A stretch of DNA of 37,024 nucleotides from CAVDRM01 sp963611355 (GTDB lineage Bacteria > Bacillota > Clostridia > Christensenellales > Aristaeellaceae): assembly GCA_963611355.1 (NCBI GenBank), contig CAVDRM010000023.1, positions 1-37,024 on the forward strand. Direction: 5' to 3'. Of this stretch, positions 25,612-32,150 are shown in pieces. The translations under genes were made by a program, and so were the position numbers. Under the pieces are notes generated by a model. That model made no database searches and was not told the origin of the DNA. It was given only the letters and a program-made list of their open reading frames with translations. How positions within the stretch are numbered: the first letter of the stretch is position 1; every line of letters starts with the position of its first letter.

Positions 25612-26262
25612 ATGCTGAATTTTGCCACCGCAAGCAGCGAGGTGCTTTTGCGCGCCGAGAGCGAATGTGTCCTTGTGCCGCTGGGCGTGCTGTTTGAAAA
25701 GGAAACCGTGGCGCAGGTCATGGCGGACGAGACGCTGCGCCCGTTTTTCGGCCTGCTTCTGCAAAATGAGCTGATGCCGCTCCTGCCTGAAGAGGGGCGG
25801 AATGACGCCGTCGTGAATACCTGCCGTGTTTTGTCCGCACGGGCTGTCTCGCCGCGCACGGACGACCGTTTGGACGGTCTTATCGGCGATTTCAAATCCC
25901 TGCTTCTGCCGCACATCGGCACGCAGACGCCGCTGCTTTTGATTGCGCTGAGCGCCGTTATCATGCTGTTCTGCGGGGCGCGGAAAAGCGGGGAGTATTA
26001 TACAATCATCGGCTGGCAGGGCGACAATGTGCCGCTCAAAAAGGATTTGGACGCGCTGTATATGTTTTCGCGCCTGTCCTGCGATATGCAGCCGGATTCG
26101 CTGGCCTATGCCGTTTTGTCCGATGAGGCCGTTTGGGGGCGTGACCTGCGGAAAACCGAGGGCATGGAGGAGGCCGTGACCGACATTTTGCGCGATATTC
26201 AGTTGCTGGGGCTTTACGAGGTCATCGTGCGGGCGGTCAAAAAGGGAGGCATCAGGCTTTGA
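25612..26262 (+). CDS. Stand-alone C-terminal domain of a tagaturonate reductase/mannitol dehydrogenase-type protein
   Basis: 216 residues. The whole sequence reads as the C-terminal half of UxaB/MtlD-type polyol dehydrogenases (Mannitol_dh_C): ETVAQVMADETLRPFFGLLLQNELMPLLP, a VLSARAVSPRTDDRLDGLIGDFKSLLLPHIG stretch matching the helix that normally reads near NpxixHxLlsIalns followed by K...LP, LLLIALSAVIML, and AVLSDEAVWGRDLRKTEGMEEAVTDILRDIQLLGL. The N-terminal NAD-binding Rossmann domain is missing, and there is no room for it: the MBL gene ends 12 bases upstream. GAAAGGA precedes the start at 8 bases, and the next gene is coupled to its stop, so it is translated in place. Either a decayed remnant or a repurposed domain; dehydrogenase activity is not expected. 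Confidence 0.65.
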   Translation: MLNFATASSEVLLRAESECVLVPLGVLFEKETVAQVMADETLRPFFGLLLQNELMPLLPEEGRNDAVVNTCRVLSARAVSPRTDDRLDGLIGDFKSLLLPHIGTQTPLLLIALSAVIMLFCGARKSGEYYTIIGWQGDNVPLKKDLDALYMFSRLSCDMQPDSLAYAVLSDEAVWGRDLRKTEGMEEAVTDILRDIQLLGLYEVIVRAVKKGGIRL

Positions 26263-26774
26263 ACGTTGTGCTGTATGCGCCGGAAATCCCGCAGAACACG
26301 GGCAACATCGCCCGCACCTGCGCCGCTACGGGCAGCGATTTGTATCTGATAGAGCCGCTCGGCTTTGCATTAAAGGACAAATATCTGAAGCGAGCGGGGC
26401 TGGATTATTTTTCGATGGTCAATATCACCGTCCTGCCGACCTTTGAACGGCTGATGGAACGGTTTCCGAATGCCAGTTACCACTTCGCCAGCACCAAGGC
26501 GCCGCGCTCGTATACGGAGGCGGCTTACGGCTCCGATGATTTTCTGGTCTTCGGCTGCGAAACAAAGGGGCTGCCCGAATCGCTGCTGACGCGGGTCTAT
26601 GACCGCTGCGTCCGCATCCCTATGCGCACCGGCGCCCGCTCCCTGAACCTGTCCAACTCCGTCGCCATCGTGCTGTATGAAGCCCTCCGACAAAACGACT
26701 TTTGCAGGCTGAACAGCGCTGGTGCGCTGACAGGACGGGATGACGAGGCTTTGCCGTGGATGGATTATGTGTAA
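26259..26774 (+). CDS. trmL: tRNA (cytidine/uridine-2'-O-)-methyltransferase TrmL
   Basis: 171 residues, a SPOUT-class trefoil-knot methyltransferase. Signatures: LYAPEIPQNTGNIARTCAATGSDLYLIEPLGF at the N-terminus, LVFGCETKGLPE, and the knot IPMRTGARSLNLSNSVAIVLYEALRQ. TrmL 2'-O-methylates the wobble nucleotide of tRNA-Leu isoacceptors. The start is TTG, overlapping the previous gene's stop by 4 bases (TTGA), with AAAGGGAGG upstream, indicating coupling. A 226-base gap without a gene follows. Confidence 0.93.
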   Translation: MNVVLYAPEIPQNTGNIARTCAATGSDLYLIEPLGFALKDKYLKRAGLDYFSMVNITVLPTFERLMERFPNASYHFASTKAPRSYTEAAYGSDDFLVFGCETKGLPESLLTRVYDRCVRIPMRTGARSLNLSNSVAIVLYEALRQNDFCRLNSAGALTGRDDEALPWMDYV

Positions 26775-27000
26775 AATGAAAGGCGTCACGCCTCAATCCT
26801 TGATCGAGGCATCGGCAGTCTGCCTTTGGCAGACTTGAAAATCCTTTCGGGTTTCCAACTTTTACATATCTGCTTCCTGCAAAAATTTCAATTTACAGCA
26901 AGCAAACCTTCGATTTTTGCGTTTCGTATCTGACAAAAATGCACGATTTATCGCGCGCCTTATTTGTGCGGTGATGCCCTGATGAATATACATTGGATAT
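26775..27000. other. Intergenic region with hairpin
   Basis: No gene seen. It contains a perfect 8-pair inverted repeat (26817-26824 with 26828-26835, 3-base loop) and AT-rich sequence to its right. It lies between the convergent trmL and glycosidase fragment and may terminate one or both, although no strong T run follows the stem. Confidence 0.5.
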
Positions 27001-27618
27001 TTAAACAGTTTTTTGACAGGCACAATACAGCGCATAGCTCAAGAAGCCGGCGCAGGTGGCGAAGGCCTCGCCTGTTTCGCATACGCCCGTGTCCTCGTTC
27101 ACGCTTTCGCAGGCCACGCCGTTGTCCATGGCCGTGCGGCGCAGATGCCGCAGTGCGCTTTCCCTGTGGCCGCTGAGCAGGCTGTTGCAGATGGACAAAA
27201 TCCACGGGTGAGGCGCGTGCCTGCAGCCGATTTCCGCGATGGGATGCCCGGCAAAGGACAGCGGATAGCTTTCGTCCCGAATCATAGAAACCGTGTTTTG
27301 CCAGACGGGGTCGTCTGTATCACAGAAGCCGTAAAAAGGCAGCAATTGCAGGCTGCCCGGCGGTTCGTCGTAGATATCGTAATGGCCGTTCAGATCCACC
27401 GACCAGGCAAAGAACAGCCTGCCGTTTTGTTCCCTGACGCAGTGCGCATATACCGCCTGCCGGGTGCGTTGGGCGGTCTGCTCCAGCTCGGGTCGTTCCA
27501 GCAACCTGGCCAGCGCCCGCAGCGCACAGCAGACCAGCGCGTTGTCATAGGCCAGGTAGACGTAGTTGTGCATATCGTCCGTGGGCTGCAAAAAGGTTTC
27601 ATACAGAGGATTAGACTT
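27001..27618 (-). pseudogene. C-terminal fragment of a GH125-like (alpha/alpha-barrel) glycosidase, cut by the prophage
   Basis: About 206 codons remain. The sequence YETFLQPTDDMHNYVYLAYDNALVCCALRALARL followed by DEPPGSLQLLPFYGFCDTDDPVW, EIGCRHAPHPWILSICNSLLSG and ACESVNEDTGVCETGEAFATCAGFL is typical of six-hairpin glycosidases, most like bacterial GH125 (metal-independent alpha-mannosidase-like) proteins. In the same frame a TGA occurs at 27621-27619, and further upstream is phage integrase DNA, so the N-terminal half is missing. A TTG at 27591 could only start a stub in mid-domain. The missing 5' part is expected beyond the far end of the prophage. Family assignment is from memory of motifs and moderate. 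Confidence 0.65.
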
Positions 27619-27645
27619 TCAGTGCCAAAATCAGCCGATTTTTGT
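27601..27645. other. Probable left attachment boundary of the prophage
   Basis: Glycosidase-like coding stops being recognisable just 5' of codons for SNPLYETF, at about 27615. At 27627-27642 is an inverted repeat (AAAATC, four bases, GATTTT). The core attachment sequence should fall around 27600-27625, but the second copy (attR) is outside the window, so it cannot be fixed. Confidence 0.5.
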
Positions 27646-27717
27646 GCATTATTCATGAACTATTATCCATCCCTTTGCACGTAATGCCACATAAACCTTT
27701 ATAACCCAATGGGCGTT

Positions 27718-27738
27718 TGTGGTAAATTCTGTGGTAAA
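27718..27738 (+). repeat. Direct repeats resembling Tn916 integrase arm sites (DR2)
   Basis: Two copies of TGTGGTAAA (27718-27726 and 27730-27738) lie between the element's end and the integrase stop. They resemble the sequence bound by the Tn916 Int N-terminal domain (GAGTAGTAAATTC, from memory). The first copy continues TTC like that site. Confidence 0.5.
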
Positions 27739-27740
27739 AC

Positions 27741-29003
27741 TCAGAAGAGGTCCGTAATCGCTTCCAGACGGGCGAAGCTGGCCTTCTTCCTGTCAGTGTT
27801 GGATTCATTATATACATCCATCGTCGTGGAAATATCCGCATGACCCATAATCTCCTGAATCAGCTTCAAATCACGTTCACGTTCGCACAGGCGTGTACAG
27901 AATGTGTGACGCAACTGATGTACGCTGAAATGAGGAAGAATGACTGCATCGCGCTCCTCAACCAAAGCTATACGCTGTTCACGTTGATTGTAATCATCAA
28001 CGATTCTGGCGATGGCACGATTCACACAATGAGGACTGAGCACATTTCCGAAACGATTCTGCCAAATGAATCCGCAGTAGCCATCCACAACATCCTGACA
28101 AAATCCGTCTTCCTGCTGCCGCAAATACTCATTTTGAAGCTCGCGGCGAACATTCTGAAACATCGGGATTATCCGGATACCTTTGCGGGTCTTTGGCGTG
28201 GTGATGTGGAACTCCACCTTACCGTTATCCTGTAGACGATAGATCAGATTGTGATTGATGGAAATGATGTTCTCTTTCCAGAGCACATCCTCCCATCGAA
28301 GCCCCAGCATTTCTCCAATTCGACACCCCGTTCCAAGAAGACACGCAAACAGCGGGTTCCAATGACGATACTTATCGCTGGTTTCCACATAAGCCATAAA
28401 GGCTCGCTGCTGTTCTTCCGTCAGCGCATGGCGCTTTGGCTTTTCCCAATCGTTAGACCGCTTGAGATCGGCCATGATGCCATCCGTTGGATTCATCCGA
28501 ATCAATCCATCGCGCATGGCAATGGTGAACACAGGATGCAAAATGGTGTGAACTATCTCCACACTGTTTGGTTTGAATCCGCAATCATGCAGCAGGTGAT
28601 TGAAGAACTTCTTCATGGTGCTGTAGTTGATGGACGTTATCTCAAGATGCCCAATCTCTTCCCGCACATACTTATCGTACATGTAACGGTAATTCGTGCG
28701 TGTGGACTGCTTCAGCTCAGGTTTGTTGGCGATGTAATCATCCCACCGGGCATTCAGTGCAACCTTCTGCTGCGTCAGCAGGCCGTCTTGAACATCTCGA
28801 AGAATATCCCGTTCCATTTCTCTGAGGCTAAGGCATTCACGCTTGCCTTCCGGAATTGGATCAGTCGCGGTAAGCCGCCATGAATAAATGCTTCTTCGTT
28901 CGCCTTTCACATCATAATAGCGAAATTCATACCTTCCGTCGGCCTTCTGGATCTCTCCGTCTCTGAGAATCCGGCCTTTGGTGTCTTTTCTCTTGGTTGA
29001 CAT
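27741..29003 (-). CDS. int: Tn916-family tyrosine integrase
   Basis: 420 residues. The N-terminal arm-binding domain (1-75; RKDTKGRILRDGE, YEFRYYDVKGERRSIYSWRLTATDPIPEGKRECLSLREME) is the Integrase_DNA domain of Tn916/Tn1545. A core-binding SAM-like domain covers about 80-185, and the catalytic domain about 190-410, with Arg228 (TGCRIGE), Lys in PKTRKG (about 271-274), His362/Arg365 (HQLRHTF), His388 (GHAD) and nucleophile Tyr398 (DVYNE). All catalytic residues are present, so recombination and excision should be possible. The start at 29003 has AAGGAGG 6 bases upstream; a longer frame begins at 29057, upstream of the likely transcript start. It has its own promoter between xis and int. Confidence 0.95.
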   Translation of the reverse strand: MSTKRKDTKGRILRDGEIQKADGRYEFRYYDVKGERRSIYSWRLTATDPIPEGKRECLSLREMERDILRDVQDGLLTQQKVALNARWDDYIANKPELKQSTRTNYRYMYDKYVREEIGHLEITSINYSTMKKFFNHLLHDCGFKPNSVEIVHTILHPVFTIAMRDGLIRMNPTDGIMADLKRSNDWEKPKRHALTEEQQRAFMAYVETSDKYRHWNPLFACLLGTGCRIGEMLGLRWEDVLWKENIISINHNLIYRLQDNGKVEFHITTPKTRKGIRIIPMFQNVRRELQNEYLRQQEDGFCQDVVDGYCGFIWQNRFGNVLSPHCVNRAIARIVDDYNQREQRIALVEERDAVILPHFSVHQLRHTFCTRLCERERDLKLIQEIMGHADISTTMDVYNESNTDRKKASFARLEAITDLF

Positions 29004-29057
29004 GAACGCCTCCTTATCCCGAGCCGCCACGTTGCCAAGATACTCTCTGACAAACAT

Positions 29058-29086
29058 AGTATACCATAGTTTATCTGAATTCTCAA
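29058..29086 (-). promoter_or_regulatory. Integrase promoter with flanking repeats
   Basis: Minus-strand TTGAGA (29086-29081), 17-base spacer, TATACT (29063-29058). The -10 region is bracketed by two CATAGT direct repeats on the plus strand (about 29055-29060 and 29065-29070), a possible operator. The transcript start near 29051 gives a 48-base leader before int. Confidence 0.7.
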
Positions 29087-29105
29087 CACCCGTGGCGAGA
29101 TTTTC

Positions 29106-29306
29106 TTATAACGCATTAACAGAATCAATGAACTTCTCAAATCGTGCGCGCTTAATCAGCGCATGGGTTTGGTTCCAGAGCACCCAATCGGCGTTTTTAT
29201 GCTCCGAAACAAGTTTGCGCAATCGGTTCACACCGATGTGAAAATATAAAGCCGCTTCATCTATCGAGAGAACGTATTTCTGATGAATCGGAACCTGAGC
29301 ATCCAC
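29106..29306 (-). CDS. xis: Tn916-type excisionase
   Basis: 66 residues from a GTG start with AAAGGAGG 7 bases upstream. VPIHQKYVLSIDEAALYFHIGVNRLRKLVSEHKNADWVL followed by KRARFEKFIDSVNAL matches the Xis of Tn916 (winged-helix, excisionase family). Xis bends DNA at the element ends and, with Int, promotes excision. It is immediately upstream of int, the standard order. The pairing of a transposon-type Int/Xis with phage lysis genes indicates a phage that uses this recombination module. Confidence 0.9.
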   Translation of the reverse strand: MDAQVPIHQKYVLSIDEAALYFHIGVNRLRKLVSEHKNADWVLWNQTHALIKRARFEKFIDSVNAL

Positions 29307-29338
29307 AGATTTTCCTCCTTTTTTCAAAAACCAAAAGA

Positions 29339-29369
29339 GAAAGCGCCCGCCGCGTGGACGAGCGCTTTC
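29339..29369 (-). terminator. Terminator after the phage lysis genes
   Basis: Minus-strand stem of 8 pairs (29369-29362 with 29346-29339), loop of 15, followed by TCTTTTGG. It separates the late transcript ending at the holin from xis-int. Confidence 0.65.
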
Positions 29370-29387
29370 CCAAAAGGTCAATTCATG

Positions 29388-29603
29388 TCAATCATCCAGC
29401 GGGGCGTTTTCCTTCTTGTACTGCGCGGTACTGATGCCCAGCAGCACGCCAAGGAAGGTATCGACGGCAGTGATCGTGCCGACCACTTCTTCGCCATAGG
29501 GGAAGTTCCAGATCCCCGCCAGCGCGAAGTAAAGCGTGCCCAGCGCTGGCAGCAGATACAGCGCGATCCACTTGAGAACGTCGTAGGTTTTGTTGCTCAA
29601 CAT
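29388..29603 (-). CDS. Phage holin, Dp-1-like
   Basis: 71 residues. MLSNKTYDVLKWIALYLLPALGTLYFALAGIW followed by PYGEEVVGTITAVDTFLGVLLGISTAQY gives two membrane segments joined by a short turn, with a charged C-terminus. The pattern fits small phage holins of the Dp-1 type. It would form membrane lesions that release endolysin. The start at 29603 has AAGGAGG 8 bases upstream; the longer frame overlaps the gene before it. Last gene of the late operon, followed by a terminator. Confidence 0.8.
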   Translation of the reverse strand: MLSNKTYDVLKWIALYLLPALGTLYFALAGIWNFPYGEEVVGTITAVDTFLGVLLGISTAQYKKENAPLDD

Positions 29604-29616
29604 ACTTGCTTCCTCC

Positions 29617-29964
29617 TTACGCTTCGTATATGATTTCCAGGCCGTAGGCCTTGGCGGCTTCGTGCTCGATGCGGCAGCCGCGGGCCCGCTCCCAGCCCTT
29701 ACAGAAATAAACGGCATGGCAAAGGCTCATGTTTTCCAGAGACTTTGCCAGGAAGCGCAGCGGAATCTGCCCACCACGCGCTTCCATGGCTTCTTTGTTG
29801 TACCACGTATAGCGAAACGTCGTATTGCACGCATCATCCGTAAACAGCGTGTTGACGATCTCGCAGCCCCGCTCCTGAAGCGCACGAATTGCGCGTTCAC
29901 GGGTTTCTACGATTTCTTCCTGAGTCTTGCCGCCCATCGGCTGACTCAACATTGCTTTGAGCAT
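29617..29964 (-). CDS. DUF4406-like (nucleoside deoxyribosyltransferase superfamily) phage protein
   Basis: 115 residues. The N-terminal AMLSQPMGGKTQEEIVETRERAIRALQERGCEIVNTLF and C-terminal FCKGWERARGCRIEHEAAKAYGLEIIYE are the signatures of DUF4406 proteins, related to nucleoside 2-deoxyribosyltransferases. A role in modifying nucleosides or NAD-like molecules is possible but unproven. AAAAGGAGGAGC lies upstream. It sits between a small membrane protein and the holin, an unusual but recurrent place in phage late regions. Confidence 0.72.
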   Translation of the reverse strand: MLKAMLSQPMGGKTQEEIVETRERAIRALQERGCEIVNTLFTDDACNTTFRYTWYNKEAMEARGGQIPLRFLAKSLENMSLCHAVYFCKGWERARGCRIEHEAAKAYGLEIIYEA

Positions 29965-29985
29965 GGTTGCTCCTCCTTTTTTGGC

Positions 29986-30288
29986 TTACTGCGAATGAAT
30001 CGGCAGCTTGTTTACTTCCTGCATTACACGTTTGGCGGAGCCGTTTCCGCCCATCTTTTCATAAGGTTGATATAAATACTCGTAGAGGTTTTCATATTCA
30101 TCACGGGTGATATACCCCCGATCAACGTATCGCATCCCCAGAAACAAAATCCGGTCATGGGCAAGCCCCACGAGCATCCGCGTCTTGACGTCCTTCTTTT
30201 CGTAGCGCTTGGAAATATACGCCCAGAAACCGGAGGACGCAATGACCGCGCAGACGATGGTGAGGACCATCTGAATCCATGAATCCAT
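29986..30288 (-). CDS. Small phage membrane protein of unknown function
   Basis: 100 residues: one N-terminal membrane helix (WIQMVLTIVCAVIASSGFWAYI), then a charged helical domain (YEKKDVKTRMLVGLAHDRILFLGMRYVDRGYITRDEYENLYEYLYQPYEKMGGNGSAKRVMQEVNKLP). The EYENLYEYLYQPYEKMGGN stretch is typical of a small protein found beside endolysin genes in Clostridia phages, but I know no function. It may act as a lysis regulator or second holin. Start ATG at 30288, with AAAGGCGAG upstream. Confidence 0.7.
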   Translation of the reverse strand: MDSWIQMVLTIVCAVIASSGFWAYISKRYEKKDVKTRMLVGLAHDRILFLGMRYVDRGYITRDEYENLYEYLYQPYEKMGGNGSAKRVMQEVNKLPIHSQ

Positions 30289-30305
30289 ACTTCTCGCCTT
30301 TCTGC

Positions 30306-30926
30306 TTAGCCGCCGGAAACGGCGGAGTATTTGTTGGATACCCAGACGATCTGCTTCCCATGCCGCCCGGCGTGCCAGCCGTTGGGCGCGTCAGCCACCC
30401 ATTCCAGCACTTCGCCCTTTTTCAGATGTCCCAGGCTGGCATACTTGGTAGAATCGCCCACGCGCATGTTCACCGAGTTCGCCGTGATGGTAATTACCTT
30501 TCCATTGGGAATCGTAGGCTCAGGCTGCACGGGCGTAACAGGCTGGGTTTCGACCTCCGTCCCCCAGTCCGGCCGTCCGTAACCGGCAAGGCGATTGTAG
30601 GTCAGGCGGTACTTCTTTTTGCATACGCCGCCACCGTTGGCGACCACGCCGTTCGCGCCGGAGGTGTTGCCCTCGATGGTGTAAACGTAGCTGCCGTCCA
30701 CGGCGTATACCAGTCCCGTATGCTGCACGGCGGGGCCGCCGATAGCGTCCTTGGGCCAGAAAAAGATCTGATCGCCCGGCTGCGGCGCATCGAACAAGCG
30801 CCCTTTCTTCTGGTAATACTGGCGGCTGTATTTGCATCCAGCGCCGCAGTTGTTCTTGCCAAGCGGCTGATTGGTCAGCTTCAGCGCCGCGTTCAGACCG
30901 TAGGCCTGCACGAAGCACCAGTCCAC
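30306..30926 (-). CDS. CHAP-type endolysin with SH3b domain, N-terminus missing
   Basis: 206 residues from the first usable start (GTG, 30926). It is recognisably a phage endolysin: FVDWCFVQAYGLNAALKLTNQPLG, GAGCKYSRQYYQKKG, PQPGDQIFFWP, QHTGLVYAVDGSYVYTIEGNTSGANGVV with the catalytic His, YGRPDW, then a Pro-rich linker and a C-terminal SH3b (VNMRVGDSTKYASLGHLKKGEVLEWVADAP). In intact relatives about 60 residues precede, carrying the nucleophile in (P/A)WC; that codon (TGC, 30938-30936, within AWCDVFV) is still present but lies upstream of the first in-frame start and 25 bases after an in-frame TGA (30965-30963). The gene therefore looks truncated by a deletion and may encode an inactive enzyme. 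Confidence 0.8.
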   Translation of the reverse strand: MDWCFVQAYGLNAALKLTNQPLGKNNCGAGCKYSRQYYQKKGRLFDAPQPGDQIFFWPKDAIGGPAVQHTGLVYAVDGSYVYTIEGNTSGANGVVANGGGVCKKKYRLTYNRLAGYGRPDWGTEVETQPVTPVQPEPTIPNGKVITITANSVNMRVGDSTKYASLGHLKKGEVLEWVADAPNGWHAGRHGKQIVWVSNKYSAVSGG

Positions 30927-31033
30927 AAATACATCGCACCAGGCGTAGTCATCCGCTTGAACTCATGACCATCGCGATAGTAGTGCTCCTTGCCGTCGGC
31001 GTCGATCTCCACTCTCGAATAGCCATAGCTCAT
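30893..31033 (-). CDS. Short phage frame overlapping the headless endolysin
   Basis: 46 codons. Starts at ATG 31033, overlapping the previous stop by 4 bases (ATGA), so it is well placed for translation. The first 27 residues (MSYGYSRVEIDADGKEHYYR and DGHEFKR) look like real protein; the rest (MTTPGAMYLW...) is the endolysin DNA read in another frame. It is probably the N-terminal remnant of a different gene joined to the endolysin by a deletion near 30955. Confidence 0.4.
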   Translation of the reverse strand: MSYGYSRVEIDADGKEHYYRDGHEFKRMTTPGAMYLWTGASCRPTV

Positions 31034-31251
31034 CTTGGGATCGAATCCTTCCAACCCTTTTGAGCCGCCTGCTGGAGCTGGTTAAGCTGCTCCTGACTGA
31101 TTCGGCCGGATTGCAAAAGCCGTTGGACTTCGGCTTCAGGGTCGCCCTGAAAATTCGCCTTAAACTGCTGAAACTGCTGGATAATTTGCCCGAAATTGCC
31201 CATCATGCCGGATGCAGGCATATTTCCAAGAGCCTTAAACAGCGGATTCAT
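31030..31251 (-). CDS. Small phage protein, Gln-rich, unknown function
   Basis: 73 residues: MNPLFKALGNMPASGMMGNF, then IIQQFQQFKANFQGDPEAEVQRLLQSGRISQEQLNQLQQAAQ, ending KGWKDSIPR. Short amphipathic, Gln- and Met-rich proteins of this kind recur beside virion genes in Clostridia phages, but no function is known to me. AAGGAGG lies 6 bases upstream. Its start overlaps the end of the preceding gene, and its stop overlaps the next short frame by 4 bases. Confidence 0.72.
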   Translation of the reverse strand: MNPLFKALGNMPASGMMGNFGQIIQQFQQFKANFQGDPEAEVQRLLQSGRISQEQLNQLQQAAQKGWKDSIPR

Positions 31252-31624
31252 CTGCCGCCTCCTTGTCTCCCTTGACGGGTTTTGTGTTCATGCCGTCAAG
31301 CCGTGCCACAAGCGCGTTAAATTCATCGCGGGTCACATACTTATTTTGTTTCATCGGCATCACGGATTTAGGCGCTGCGCGCTCGGTATAGTCCAAAACG
31401 CGCATAGATGGCATTCCGGACGCATCGCAAGACTTAATATATACGGTCTGCTGTTCGCTGTCCCACAACGGGACGGTGTTTCCGGCGGCGACAATATAGC
31501 TTTTGGCGCCAGCCTCGCCCTGCACCCATATCATACCGTTTTGCGGTCTTTGCTGAGTTGGCTGCGACATTCTCAGCTGTTCAAGCTGTCCGGGCATTGC
31601 CATATAAGGGTTATATCCGTACAT
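31235..31624 (-). CDS. Phage protein of unknown function
   Basis: 129 residues. A Met/Gln/Pro-rich N-terminus (MYGYNPYMAMPGQLEQLRMSQP) precedes a compact segment IWVQGEAGAKSYIVAAGNTVPLWDSEQQTVYIKSCDASGMP and a C-terminal helix KYVTRDEFNALVARLDG. The middle segment resembles small phage structural or tail-assembly accessory proteins, without a firm family. AAAGGAGG lies 7 bases before the start at 31624. It overlaps the next gene by 17 bases and follows the preceding gene by 2 bases. Confidence 0.72.
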   Translation of the reverse strand: MYGYNPYMAMPGQLEQLRMSQPTQQRPQNGMIWVQGEAGAKSYIVAAGNTVPLWDSEQQTVYIKSCDASGMPSMRVLDYTERAAPKSVMPMKQNKYVTRDEFNALVARLDGMNTKPVKGDKEAADESAV

Positions 31625-31626
31625 CG

Positions 31627-32004
31627 TCAGTCCTCCTTTTGCCAATAGTAAGCAGGCACTTCCGCGCCGCTGTCCCAAGTGTCGTAGTAGTCGCCGTCAA
31701 TTACGCAGACTACGTGTCCGCTGATGGCCAAGACATACACGCCGGACGGATGGTCTCGGCAGAAATCCGCAACCGCATAACGGTCCTGACATTCGTCAGG
31801 CAAGGCGAAGCGACGGAAGCCGTTTCTTCGGAGATACGCACCCCATACATGGTTTGCGCTTGGCATATCACCCAGACGAAATCCTTCCGCGCATAAACCG
31901 CAGTATGCTCGCTCCCATGTGTCGCCTGTTGCCTTGCTGATTGCCCGAACGGTGCAGTCGCCGACACGCGCTCCAAGCGGATTCGGATTGCACTCTATGA
32001 ACAC
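31627..32004 (-). CDS. Small papain-like-fold phage protein (candidate cysteine peptidase)
   Basis: 125 residues from a GTG start with GGGAGGTG just upstream. The protein has VGDCTVRAISKATGDTWERAY near the N-terminus (Cys17) and GHVVCVIDGDYYDTWDSG near the C-terminus (His97, Asp108 or Asp111). That order and spacing resemble papain-like or C39-like folds. The remaining part (MPSANHVWGAYLRRNGFRRFALPDECQDRY) is well conserved in phage proteins as I recall them. No activity is known. It precedes the next late gene by 2 bases and is preceded by two terminator-like hairpins. Confidence 0.68.
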   Translation of the reverse strand: MFIECNPNPLGARVGDCTVRAISKATGDTWERAYCGLCAEGFRLGDMPSANHVWGAYLRRNGFRRFALPDECQDRYAVADFCRDHPSGVYVLAISGHVVCVIDGDYYDTWDSGAEVPAYYWQKED

Positions 32005-32040
32005 GGCTGCACCTCCCATCGCGTATATTTTGGCACAAAA

Positions 32041-32067
32041 AAAGCGCCCCGGCGGGTCATATCGGGG
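32041..32067 (-). terminator. Weak terminator-like hairpin in the leader of the papain-like gene
   Basis: On the minus strand, CCCCG pairs with CGGGG (loop 11), followed by CGC and a run of seven T. The short stem makes it doubtful. Confidence 0.35.
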
Positions 32068-32112
32068 ACAGATAAAGGTCAAAACCTCCGGCAGTATGTA
32101 TTTTAACGTAAC

Positions 32113-32142
32113 AAAAAAAGCGGGGAGCAATCCCCGCCTTTT
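32113..32142 (-). terminator. Terminator after the HTH gene
   Basis: Six-pair GC stem (32137-32132 with 32125-32120), 6-base loop, flanked by A and T runs on both sides; on the minus strand it is followed by seven T. It lies 8 bases past the HTH stop, which begins at 32151. Confidence 0.8.
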
Positions 32143-32150
32143 TTGCCTTC

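Noticed and set aside
26775..27000. tRNA or small RNA gene beside trmL as an attachment site
   Set aside because: No cloverleaf with the conserved GTTCGA-type T arm could be read; only hairpins are visible, and the phage end lies within the glycosidase gene.
30893..30965. Programmed -1 frameshift joining the short frame to the endolysin
   Set aside because: No slippery heptamer (X XXY YYZ) or obvious downstream stem was found; deletion is simpler. Kept only as an alternative.
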